Shown: piece by piece, positions 8,949 to 17,392 of the stretch
How the letters are laid out: the number at the start of each line of letters is the position of its first letter
How positions within the stretch are numbered: position 1 is the stretch's first letter
NCBI GenBank assembly: GCA_004554245.1
Contig: SFND01000021.1
Coordinates: 18,107-82,106, forward strand
Direction: 5' to 3'
Origin: Oribacterium sp.
GTDB taxonomy: Bacteria > Bacillota_A > Clostridia > Lachnospirales > Lachnospiraceae
DNA: 64,000 nucleotides
Notes under the pieces: generated by a model
Database searches by the model: none
Told to the model about the DNA's origin: nothing
Seen by the model: the letters and a program-made list of their open reading frames with translations, nothing else
Program-made: the position numbers and the translations under genes

Positions 8949-11900
8949 TTAATTGTTGTACAGGTCGATGAGCTTCTTGAGGTGCTCATATCTAGCCTGA
9001 GACTCAGCCTGGTTCTTCTCGTCAAGAGCCTTTGCTCTCTCCGGGTTCTTAAGGCCGAGGGACAGGTAACGAACCTCACCCTTCAGGAAATCCTGGTATC
9101 CGGTGAAATCCGGCTCCTTGGAATCGAGAGTGAACTTCTTATCGCCACCAAGCGGGTTGTATCTGAAGTTGTTCCAGTAACCAGTCTGGAGTGCAAGCTT
9201 CTCCTCAGTCATAGCCTTCGCCATGCCCTTCTTGATGCCGTGGTTGATACAAGGTGCGTATGCAATGATCAGAGATGGTCCTGGATATGCCTCAGCCTCT
9301 GCGATCGCCTTTACAGTCTGCTGCATGTCGCCGCCCATGTCGATATGAGCTACATATACATAACCATAGGACATTGCGATACCAGGAAGATCCTTCTTGC
9401 CGGTCTCCTTACCACCTGCAGCGAACTGTGCTACTGCACCGGTCGGAGTCGACTTGGAGGACTGTCCACCTGTGTTGGAGTAAACCTCGGTATCGAATAC
9501 CATTACGTTGATGTCCTTGCCGGAAGCAAGTACATGATCGAGGCCGCCGAAGCCGATATCATAAGCCCAGCCGTCACCACCGAAGATCCACTGGCTCTTC
9601 TTAGCGAGGAAGTCCTTATTCTTTACGAGATCCTTGGAAAGATCATCGGTCTTATCAGCAAGTGCTGCAACGAGCTTATCGGTAGCTGCACCGTTGGTAG
9701 CGCCGACACCGAAGGTATCAAGCCACTCCTGAGCGACATCCTTAACAGATGCATCCTTCTCAGCGAGCTCCTCTACTTCCTTCTTCAGTCTGGTACGGAT
9801 TGCGTTCTGTGCAAGTAACATACCATAACCGAACTCTGCGTTATCCTCGAAGAGGGAGTTATCCCATGCCGGGCCCTGACCCTTCGCGTTTACAGTGTAC
9901 GGTGTAGAAGGTGAAGAGTTACCCCAGATTGATGAGCAGCCTGTCGCATTTGCGATGTACATTCTCTCACCGAAGAGCTGAGTGATGAGCTTAGCGTATG
10001 GTGTCTCACCACAGCCAGGACATGCACCGGAGTACTCGAGTAACGGCTTCTTGAACTGTGAGCCCTTAACGGTGGTCTCCTTGAACTTCGCAACGACGTC
10101 ATCCTTCTCAGGAAGCTTAACTGCGTAGTCGAAGAACTTCTGTCTGTCGAGCTCCTCAGCGATCGGCTTCATCTCGAGTGCCTTCGCGCCCTTCATGCCA
10201 GGACATACGTTTGCGCAGGATCCACAACCAGTACAGTCAAGTACAGATACCTGGATACCGAACTTGTAATCCGGCATACCGGTCATCGCCTTGGTCAGCA
10301 TACCCTCTGGAGCGTTTGCAGCCTCGTCAGCAGTAAATGCGAACGGACGGATTGCGCCGTGCGGGCAGACATAAGAACAGAAGTTACACTGGATACAGTT
10401 ATCCGGATTCCACTGCGGAACGTTTACAGCGATACCTCTCTTCTCGTAAGCAGCTGTTCCGGAAGGAGTTGTACCATCGACATAAGCATTGAACGCAGAA
10501 ACAGGAAGTGAGTTACCCTCCTGAGCGGAAACCTTATTCTGGATGTTGTTTACGAAATCAAGAACATCCTTGGCACCCTCGGTCTTATCCTTGAACTCAA
10601 GGCCCTCATCCTGTGCGTTTGCCCAGTCTGCAGGGATCTCGATCTTCTCGAATGCGTTTGCACCAGCGTCGATTGCTGCCCAGTTCTTCTTAACGACATC
10701 CTCACCCTTACGGCCGTATGTCTTCTGTGCAGCGTTCTTCATCAGCTTGTTAGCCTCTTCCTTCGGGATGATACCGGTCAGTGTGAAGAATGCAGACTGA
10801 AGGATGGTGTTGATTCTTGTCGGGCCCATGCCGGTCTCAATACCGATCTTTACACCGTTGATGATGTAGAAGTTGATCTTGTGATCGTACATGTACTTCT
10901 TAACCTGGCCAGGGATGTGCTCTGCGATCTCATCCTTGTTCCATACGCAGTTGAGGAGGAAGGTACCACCATCAACGAGCTCCTGAACCATGTTGAACTT
11001 GGTCATGTAAGCCGGGTTGTGGCAGGCTACGAAGTTTGCTCTGTGGATCAGGTAAGTAGACTTGATCGGCTTCTTACCGAATCTCAGGTGAGACATGGTA
11101 ACACCGCCGGACTTCTTGGAATCATAATCGAAGTAAGCCTGTGCGTACATGTCTGTGTTATCACCGATGATCTTGATGGAGTTCTTGTTTGCACCTACGG
11201 TACCATCTGCACCGAGACCCCAGAACTTACAGTTAACGGTTCCCTCAGGAGTCGTAACAAGTGCTGGACCAGCCGGCAGAGAAAGGTGTGTAACATCATC
11301 ATCGATACCGATGGTGAATCTCTTCTTATCAACGTTGTTGTAAACAGCAACGATCTGAGAAGGTGTGGTATCCTTGGAACCGAGACCATAACGACCGGAA
11401 AGGATGGTGCAGTTTGCGAACTCTGTGCCCTGAAGAGCAGCTACGACATCGAGGTACAGCGGCTCACCGATGGAGCCCGGCTCCTTCGTTCTGTCGAGAA
11501 CAGAGATCACCTTGGTGGTTGCAGGAAGTGCCTTTACGAATGCGTCCTTGCTGAACGGTCTGTAAAGTCTTACCTTGACAACGCCGACCTTCTCGCCCTG
11601 CTTAGCAAGGTAGTCGATGGTCTCCTCGATGGTATCATTTACAGAACCCATCGCAACGATGACGTGATCAGCATCTGCTGCGCCGTAGTAGTTGAAGAGC
11701 TTGTAATCAGTACCGATCTTCGCATTCACCTTATCCATGTACTCCTGAACGATTGCAGGAAGTGCATCGTAGTAAGGGTTGGAAGCCTCACGAGCCTGGA
11801 AGAAGATATCCGGGTTCTGAGCTGATCCTCTCTCAACCGGGTGATTCGGGTTAAGAGCCTTCGCTCTGAACTCATCTACATACTCCCAGTCAACCATATC

Positions 11901-12476
11901 TCTGAGATCCTCGTAATCCCACTCCTCGATCTTCTGGATCTCGTGAGAGGTACGGAAACCATCAAAGAAGTTGATGAACGGAATGTGGCCCTTCAGCGCT
12001 GCAAGGTGAGCTACCGGAGTAAGATCCATAACTTCCTGTACAGATGACTCACAGAGCATAGCAGCACCGGTCTGACGGCATGCCATAACGTCGGAGTGAT
12101 CACCGAAGATGGAAAGTGCGTGCGATGCAAGTGCACGTGCAGATACATCAAATACGCCTGGAAGCTGCTCGCCGGCTACCTTGTAGATATCCGGGATCAT
12201 GAGCAGAAGACCCTGTGATGCGGTGAAGGTTGTAGTAAGAGCACCTGCAGCGAGGGAACCGTGAACTGCACCAGCAGCACCAGCCTCCGACTGCATCTCG
12301 GTTACCTGTACGGTCTCGCCGAGAAGGTTCTTTCTGCCTTCAGTGGCCCACTCATCTACATGCTCAGGCATGACGGATGAAGGAGTAATAGGATAGATAG
12401 CCGCAACTTCTGTAAATGCATATGATGCATGTGCAGCAGCCTGGTTACCATCCATGGTTTTCATTTTTCTTGCCAT
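8949..12476 (-). CDS. nifJ: Pyruvate:ferredoxin (flavodoxin) oxidoreductase
   Basis: This single-chain 1175-residue enzyme oxidises pyruvate and CoA to acetyl-CoA and CO2, passing electrons to ferredoxin or flavodoxin. It has the N-terminal pyruvate-binding region (AIYPITPSSVMPEHVDEW) and a two-cluster ferredoxin domain near residue 690 (CIQCNFCSYVCP and CTGCGSCANVCP). The TPP domain at the C terminus carries the proximal-cluster cysteines (GACPGCGETPYAKLITQ) and GGDGWAYDIGFGGLDHVLASG. Its length is standard. It is a single-gene unit with its own promoter and AGGAGG. Together with pta-ackA elsewhere in the window it forms the pyruvate-to-acetate route. Confidence 0.98.
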   Translation of the reverse strand: MARKMKTMDGNQAAAHASYAFTEVAAIYPITPSSVMPEHVDEWATEGRKNLLGETVQVTEMQSEAGAAGAVHGSLAAGALTTTFTASQGLLLMIPDIYKVAGEQLPGVFDVSARALASHALSIFGDHSDVMACRQTGAAMLCESSVQEVMDLTPVAHLAALKGHIPFINFFDGFRTSHEIQKIEEWDYEDLRDMVDWEYVDEFRAKALNPNHPVERGSAQNPDIFFQAREASNPYYDALPAIVQEYMDKVNAKIGTDYKLFNYYGAADADHVIVAMGSVNDTIEETIDYLAKQGEKVGVVKVRLYRPFSKDAFVKALPATTKVISVLDRTKEPGSIGEPLYLDVVAALQGTEFANCTILSGRYGLGSKDTTPSQIVAVYNNVDKKRFTIGIDDDVTHLSLPAGPALVTTPEGTVNCKFWGLGADGTVGANKNSIKIIGDNTDMYAQAYFDYDSKKSGGVTMSHLRFGKKPIKSTYLIHRANFVACHNPAYMTKFNMVQELVDGGTFLLNCVWNKDEIAEHIPGQVKKYMYDHKINFYIINGVKIGIETGMGPTRINTILQSAFFTLTGIIPKEEANKLMKNAAQKTYGRKGEDVVKKNWAAIDAGANAFEKIEIPADWANAQDEGLEFKDKTEGAKDVLDFVNNIQNKVSAQEGNSLPVSAFNAYVDGTTPSGTAAYEKRGIAVNVPQWNPDNCIQCNFCSYVCPHGAIRPFAFTADEAANAPEGMLTKAMTGMPDYKFGIQVSVLDCTGCGSCANVCPGMKGAKALEMKPIAEELDRQKFFDYAVKLPEKDDVVAKFKETTVKGSQFKKPLLEYSGACPGCGETPYAKLITQLFGERMYIANATGCSSIWGNSSPSTPYTVNAKGQGPAWDNSLFEDNAEFGYGMLLAQNAIRTRLKKEVEELAEKDASVKDVAQEWLDTFGVGATNGAATDKLVAALADKTDDLSKDLVKNKDFLAKKSQWIFGGDGWAYDIGFGGLDHVLASGKDINVMVFDTEVYSNTGGQSSKSTPTGAVAQFAAGGKETGKKDLPGIAMSYGYVYVAHIDMGGDMQQTVKAIAEAEAYPGPSLIIAYAPCINHGIKKGMAKAMTEEKLALQTGYWNNFRYNPLGGDKKFTLDSKEPDFTGYQDFLKGEVRYLSLGLKNPERAKALDEKNQAESQARYEHLKKLIDLYNN

Positions 12477-12561
12477 AAGAATTCCTCCTGAAAAAATGAA
12501 CTACCACTTGAAGCGGTTGTTATATGTACCCACCCATAGTGGGATATCATACTCGAAAAGA

Positions 12562-12590
12562 ATTATAACATTTCCGCTATGAAATGCAAA
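12562..12590 (-). promoter_or_regulatory. Promoter of nifJ
   Basis: A perfect minus-strand TATAAT is preceded at 17 bases by TTTGCA. It lies 86 bases before the nifJ start, so the transcript would have a leader of roughly 80 bases. Confidence 0.7.
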
Positions 12591-12699
12591 ACAAAAACGG
12601 AGCGTTACTAAATAAAATACAAGGAAATGCACAAAAGGATGATATCCTAGTAAACCGCTATAGTATATATTGTACAGCCACTTCCCCACGTAACAGAAA

Positions 12700-12729
12700 A
12701 GAGCAGTCGCACACCACTGCAACTGCTCT
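12700..12729 (-). terminator. Terminator of the VanW-like gene
   Basis: AGAGCAGT pairs with ACTGCTCT across a loop that can itself pair (GCA/TGC), followed on the minus strand by TTTTCTG. It lies about 100 bases past the VanW-like stop, beyond palindrome copy B. Confidence 0.6.
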
Positions 12730-12747
12730 CTTCTTAAGAAAATCTTC

Positions 12748-12815
12748 ATGGGGTCTGACCCCATAAACTTCTGTTTAGATTCTGTTTAGAAAAATTTAAT
12801 GGGGTCAGACCCCCC
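12748..12815. repeat. GGGGTCAGACCCC palindrome pair, copy B
   Basis: ATGGGGTCTGACCCCATAAA and TTTAATGGGGTCAGACCCCC flank an AT-rich spacer with two TCTGTTTAGA-like repeats. The arm TTACGAAATTCTTAC continues into the last codons and stop of the VanW-like gene, so this element abuts that gene's 3' end. Confidence 0.9.
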
Positions 12816-12826
12816 TTACGAAATTC

Positions 12827-14974
12827 TTACGGGCCGTCCTGGATGATCTCATCGTCATCCGGGCCTTCCTGTGCCCCCGGTGCTTCGATGACCTCATGAT
12901 TCGAGGCGCTCGTCTCCGGGGTCGGTGCCTCCGGCTTCTTCGCGGTCTCGGCCGGACTCGTCTCCGGAGCCGGTGACGGCTTCGTTTCGGTGGACGGCTT
13001 CGGTCCGTTCTCGGCTACCGTGGATTCTGCCGTGCTTCCACTCTCCGCGGTTGACTCTCCGCTCTCTGCAATCGAGGACTCGGCGGTCGACTCCGTCGTT
13101 CCCGGCGCATACTGCTTCGGTGTATGACCACTGTAGTGTGCCGTATGATCCTTCACCTTCTCGGTCGTTCCGTCGGCCTTATGGATCACCTTATAGGCCT
13201 GCCACTCGGAGCCCGCAGAGCCCGCAGACTCTGCTCCCTCCTCCGGGGTGATGATCTTCGGTGCCGGCACCGGAAGGTCTGTGGTCTTCTCGCAGACGAG
13301 CTCCCAGCTCTCGCCCTTCGGAAGCACACGGACACCATAGATCTGAACGGTACAGGTCTGGTCCTCATACCATGCACGGATACCGATGGCGTGATCCGAA
13401 TTATTGATAAACTGATAGTCCGGGCCCGGGTAGGAAACCGTCGCGTCGGCACCTGGTGTGACATAGGTCGGTGCGAAGGTATGAGAGCGACGATAGGTCG
13501 TCGTGAGACCCGAACGGAATACGGCATTATAGAGGGTCGAGGAAACCTGGCAGACACCGCCACCGATCTCCTGCACGACCTCGCCGTTATTATACGCGCC
13601 GGCCGCACCATAGCCCTTCGCCTCGGTACGCTGACCGACGGTCTTATTAAAGGAGAATTCCTCGCCCGGCTGGAGCACGGTACCGTTGATCGCGGCCGCT
13701 GCCAGCTTCACGTTCTTATTACGGGTCGCGTTGCTCGTGGTCTTCGTCGTGAAGCTGCCGATCGTACCATACAGGTCCTTGATGGAGGAATCCGACGCGG
13801 AGATCTTCTCGCCCTCGCACTCGATGGTCGCGTCATAGACATGCTGTCCGATCGACGCCATCACCTTCTGTGCGGTCGCCTCCGCATTGACGGCATAGCC
13901 CGCCACAGAGCCGCCGAAGACGAACTCGCCGCTCTCCTTATCGTAGCTTGTGATGTCGCCATTCTTCGGGCTCATCTTCCATACGATGGCGAGCTGCTTC
14001 ATGTAGTCCGAGATCTGCGCGCTCATATCCGGCAGTGTCAGCGTATAATCGCTGCCTGCACCCGTCGTGCTCTCGGTCTCACTTTCCGCTCCCGAAGCGT
14101 CTGTACTCTCCTCTGCTTCGCCCGAGGTCTCACTGCCGGCAGACGCCGTTGCAGATTCTTCCGCGATCGCCGCCGCATACTCCGTGAAGATCTGATCGAC
14201 CTGCGCATCCACCTGATCGCCGATCAGATCCGGGATGGTGAAGCTCTTCGCCTCCGGACGGATCGTCACGCTGGCATACGGATTATCCACCGCCACCTTC
14301 TGTACGGAGCCATCATTGTCACTCTCTCCGGAGCCGCTGCTCGTCTCGGTTTCCTTCACCTCATCATAGACCGAAAGATCCGGCATCTTGAAGCTGTCGA
14401 TGGAGGGATTCGCGTTCTTCACGACGAGGTTCCAGCTGTAGGCACCGTGGATGGCCTGCTTCACCGCCTCACGGTTCATACCATTCAGATTCAGGCTCTG
14501 TGCGTCCGGCGAAATCGCGCGGAGGTCGAGGATGATGTCCTTATGGATGGTATCGGTATCGGTATACAGAACGTTCTGTGTCGTCTCTTCCGCAGCCGCC
14601 GAAGATTCGTGCGAACCGCCGACAAATCCGCCGCGCACGGCAAACACGAGTCCACCGCCCACGATCAGAAATGCCAGCACCGCGCCGAGTACAAGCTTCA
14701 TGTTCGTCCCATCCTGGGATCTCCGTCCGTAATCACTGCCGCGTCGCCCAGGTCTTCCAGTCGAACGACCGGTACGGCTTCCAGTGCCTGCAGTGGACCG
14801 GCTCCCGCCTGCATAGCTGCTGTGGCTGCCCGACGAACGCGGTCCCGTATATCCGCTGCTGTGACTGCCCGTACTGCTGTGGCCGCTTCTCGATGCCGCA
14901 CCCCGCGCATGGGACTGTCCGCGTGCACGGGACTGTCCTCTGGATTTCTCAGAATATTCAAAATCGTCTCTCAT
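12827..14974 (-). CDS. VanW-like membrane-anchored envelope protein
   Basis: This protein of about 715 residues appears to act at the cell surface. From the N terminus it has a Ser/Gly/Arg-rich cytoplasmic tail (to about residue 90) and one membrane segment (about 94-113). Two putative peptidoglycan-binding-type regions, linked by Ser/Glu-rich spacers, come next. A VanW domain (about 421-549) includes NGTVLQPGEEFSFN and EIGGGVCQVSSTLYN, and a long Ser/Thr/Glu/Pro tail ends the protein. VanW proteins occur in some vancomycin-resistance clusters and widely elsewhere; their activity is not settled. I chose the ATG with CAGGGAG upstream. A longer GTG start at 15022 would begin inside the uvrC terminator T-run and is unlikely. 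Confidence 0.85.
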   Translation of the reverse strand: MRDDFEYSEKSRGQSRARGQSHARGAASRSGHSSTGSHSSGYTGPRSSGSHSSYAGGSRSTAGTGSRTGRSTGRPGRRGSDYGRRSQDGTNMKLVLGAVLAFLIVGGGLVFAVRGGFVGGSHESSAAAEETTQNVLYTDTDTIHKDIILDLRAISPDAQSLNLNGMNREAVKQAIHGAYSWNLVVKNANPSIDSFKMPDLSVYDEVKETETSSGSGESDNDGSVQKVAVDNPYASVTIRPEAKSFTIPDLIGDQVDAQVDQIFTEYAAAIAEESATASAGSETSGEAEESTDASGAESETESTTGAGSDYTLTLPDMSAQISDYMKQLAIVWKMSPKNGDITSYDKESGEFVFGGSVAGYAVNAEATAQKVMASIGQHVYDATIECEGEKISASDSSIKDLYGTIGSFTTKTTSNATRNKNVKLAAAAINGTVLQPGEEFSFNKTVGQRTEAKGYGAAGAYNNGEVVQEIGGGVCQVSSTLYNAVFRSGLTTTYRRSHTFAPTYVTPGADATVSYPGPDYQFINNSDHAIGIRAWYEDQTCTVQIYGVRVLPKGESWELVCEKTTDLPVPAPKIITPEEGAESAGSAGSEWQAYKVIHKADGTTEKVKDHTAHYSGHTPKQYAPGTTESTAESSIAESGESTAESGSTAESTVAENGPKPSTETKPSPAPETSPAETAKKPEAPTPETSASNHEVIEAPGAQEGPDDDEIIQDGP

Positions 14975-15023
14975 ACTATCTATATTTACTCCCTGAAGCC
15001 ATTTCAAAGTTTTAAGGTTCACT

Positions 15024-15050
15024 AAAAAAGCGCCGCCCGAAGACGACGCC
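15024..15050 (-). terminator. Terminator downstream of uvrC
   Basis: On the minus strand GCGTCGTC-TTCG-GGCGGCGC, with G-U pairs and a UUCG tetraloop, is followed by TTTTTT. It is a strong intrinsic terminator about 145 bases past the uvrC stop and just ahead of the VanW-like gene. Confidence 0.88.
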
Positions 15051-15195
15051 TATAATCTTAACAGGATTTCGAATCTTTGTACATGAGAGAAGCCGCGAAA
15101 TACATGACGAATTTTTTACGGTTTTGTGAAGGCTTTCTTGTAATTTTTCGTACTCGCGGATGCTGCGCTTCTCTCCGATGCCGGCGGCCACGATA

Positions 15196-17124
15196 TCACT
15201 GCTTTTCTTCGACGCCGGCGCGCCAGGTTCCGACCGCCGTTTCCGGGTTACTGTGAAAGAAATCATACACCTGCCGCGCAGAATACTCGTCCATCGACGG
15301 GCAGTCCCGGAGCTCCTCGAGCCCGGCCACTCGGATATGGTCAATGTCTCCGAACCGCCGCATAAGTGCCTTTTTCCGTACTTCACCGATTCCCTTGATG
15401 TCGTCGAGCAGCGAGCGGATCTGCTTCTGCTCCCGGAGCGAGCGGTGGTAGCTGATGGCGAAGCGGTGCACCTCGTCCTGAATGCGCGTCAGAAGCTTGA
15501 AGGCCTCGCTGTTCTCCGCGATCGGCAGCTCCTCGTCCTGGTACAGCAGCGCCCGCGTCCGGTGATGATCATCCTTCACCATACCGACGACCGTGATGCT
15601 CGTGATGCCGAGCGCCCGCAGTACCTCCTCGCAGACATGCACCTGTCCCTTGCCACCATCCATACAGATGAGATCCGGGAAGTTCGAGAAGGAGCCGAGC
15701 TTATCATCCTTGCCGTCCCGCGCGTTCGTCTGCATCTCCGAGAGGCCATGCTCGAAGCGGCGCGTCAGCATTTCCCGCATCGAACGGACGTCATCCGTCC
15801 CCTGGACGGACTGGATGCGGAACTTCCGGTAGTCGTTGTTCTTCGGCCGGCCGTTCTGGTAGACGACCATCGAGCCGACATTGAGCGCACCCATCGTATT
15901 CGAGATATCGTAGGACTCGATGCGAAGAGGAAGTCCAGGCAGTCCGATCAGTTTCTGAAGTTCTTCGAGGGCCCGGGCATTCTTCACATCCTGCTCGCGG
16001 TACTGCTGACGATAGCGGTTCATGAGGATACCGGCGTTCGTGATGGCGAGCTCGACGAGCTTCTCCTTCTTCCCGATCTGCGGGGTCACGATGTATACAC
16101 GCTTCCCCTTCTCCCGGCTCAGCCACTGCTCCAGCACCGCCCTCTCCTCGAGCTCGGTCTGTACGAAGATCTCCCGCGGCACGAACGGGGTGCCGTCGTA
16201 GTACTGCTCGATGAAGTTCGTCAGGATGCTCTCGTCACTTTCCTCTGGGTCAATGTCGATGAACTGATGGTCACGGCCGATGATCTTCCCATCACGTACG
16301 AAAAAGATCTGAACGATGCAGTCCGCGAAGGAGCGGCGCATACCAATGATGTCCCGATCCTCGGCATCATAGGCCACGATCTTCTGCCGGTTCTGGATTG
16401 CCTCGATCGCCCGGATCAGATCCCGCATCTCGAGTGCCGTCTCGAAATCCAGGTTATCGGAAGCGCGCTGCATGCGGCGAGTCAGCTCCTTCACGATGTC
16501 CTCGTACTTTCCGTTCAGAAAGTCGATGGCTCGGTCCACCTGGAGCTTATAGTCCGCCTGCGACTGCTTCCCGATGCACGGCCCGTCGCACTGGTGGATG
16601 TCATAGTACATGCACTTGTTCGCAAGCGGCGCATCCTCCGTAAACGACTTGTTGCAGTTCCGGATATGGAAGGTCTTCCGGATGAGCTCGATGACCTCAT
16701 TGACCTGATCGTTCGACGCGTATGGACCGAAGTAACGGGCGCGGTCCTGGTACTGCTTCCGCACCTTCAGAATCCGCGGGTAGAGCTCGTTCGTCACCTT
16801 GATGTACGGATAGGTCTTGTCGTCCTTCAGCAGGGTGTTGTAGCGCGGCTTATGCTCCTTGATGAGATTATTCTCGAGCATCAGCGCCTCGAGCTCCGAA
16901 TCGACGACGATGTACTCGAAGCGCTCCACCAGATGCACCATCTGCTGGATCTTCACGGATTTCTTATAGGATTTCTGGAAGTACTGCTTGACGCGGTTTT
17001 TCAGCACCTTCGCTTTGCCGACATAGATGATCTCATCCTTCGGGCCGTGCATGATATAGACGCCCGGGAGCGCCGGCAGCTTCTGGAGCTCCTCCCCGAT
17101 ATTAAATTTCGTATTATCTCTCAT
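15196..17124 (-). CDS. uvrC: Excinuclease ABC subunit C
   Basis: This 642-residue nuclease makes both incisions around bulky DNA lesions after UvrAB recognition. It has an N-terminal GIY-YIG domain (PGVYIMHG, then IYVGKAKVLKNRVKQYF) and a UVR helix near residue 190-225. An RNase H-like endonuclease core follows (ESYDISNTMGALNVGSMVVY and DLICMDGGKGQVH), with C-terminal helix-hairpin-helix repeats (DDIKGIGEVRKKALMRRFG). I placed the start at MRDNTKFN because the longer version would begin inside a strong hairpin. No clear Shine-Dalgarno sequence precedes it. Confidence 0.96.
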   Translation of the reverse strand: MRDNTKFNIGEELQKLPALPGVYIMHGPKDEIIYVGKAKVLKNRVKQYFQKSYKKSVKIQQMVHLVERFEYIVVDSELEALMLENNLIKEHKPRYNTLLKDDKTYPYIKVTNELYPRILKVRKQYQDRARYFGPYASNDQVNEVIELIRKTFHIRNCNKSFTEDAPLANKCMYYDIHQCDGPCIGKQSQADYKLQVDRAIDFLNGKYEDIVKELTRRMQRASDNLDFETALEMRDLIRAIEAIQNRQKIVAYDAEDRDIIGMRRSFADCIVQIFFVRDGKIIGRDHQFIDIDPEESDESILTNFIEQYYDGTPFVPREIFVQTELEERAVLEQWLSREKGKRVYIVTPQIGKKEKLVELAITNAGILMNRYRQQYREQDVKNARALEELQKLIGLPGLPLRIESYDISNTMGALNVGSMVVYQNGRPKNNDYRKFRIQSVQGTDDVRSMREMLTRRFEHGLSEMQTNARDGKDDKLGSFSNFPDLICMDGGKGQVHVCEEVLRALGITSITVVGMVKDDHHRTRALLYQDEELPIAENSEAFKLLTRIQDEVHRFAISYHRSLREQKQIRSLLDDIKGIGEVRKKALMRRFGDIDHIRVAGLEELRDCPSMDEYSARQVYDFFHSNPETAVGTWRAGVEEKQ

Positions 17125-17136
17125 AGTGATGAAATA

Positions 17137-17167
17137 GCCGGTGGGTGCGCTTTGCGCGCCCACCGGC
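17137..17167 (-). terminator. Hairpin between leuS and uvrC
   Basis: A 14-bp stem (GCCGGTGGGTGCGC with one T-G pair, 3-base loop) lies just before the uvrC start. It could terminate the leuS transcript, but the T-run (TATTTC) is weak. Confidence 0.6.
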
Positions 17168-17210
17168 TTTTGATATTCATAATATTTTACAGTTTAGGCA
17201 GGGGACCCGG

Positions 17211-17375
17211 AGGGGGCGGCAACGGAGGCCATACGTAGAGACCGTTTGAAATCAAGCCGGGTCCCCTTAGCGGCACTTGGTACAATTTTCCTTAGCACCC
17301 TCTAGCAACGCTGAGTTTTCATCAAGAAAACTCAGCGATTGCAGAGGGCCTAGTGCCGCTTAGGGTCCCCGGCTT
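17211..17375. repeat. 140-bp hairpin repeat, copy 1 (full form with arms)
   Basis: This is the most complete member of a four-copy family. It has the GGAGGCCATACGTAGAG lead and the CTTAGCACCCTCT segment. The core stem is CTGAGTTTTC/GAAAACTCAG with an added G-C pair where the other copies have A-T. Outer arms at about 17254 and 17375 (AAGCCGGGTCCCC with an imperfect complement) fold the whole segment back on itself. It lies 3' of leuS. Confidence 0.85.
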
Positions 17376-17392
17376 AGATTGAATACTGATAT

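Noticed and set aside
12501..12764. Minus-strand 87-residue reading frame upstream of nifJ
   Set aside because: It begins inside palindrome copy B, crosses a terminator and the nifJ promoter, and has no credible start signal.
15020..15022. GTG start for the VanW-like gene
   Set aside because: It falls at the edge of the uvrC terminator T-run; a better ATG with a ribosome site lies 16 codons later.
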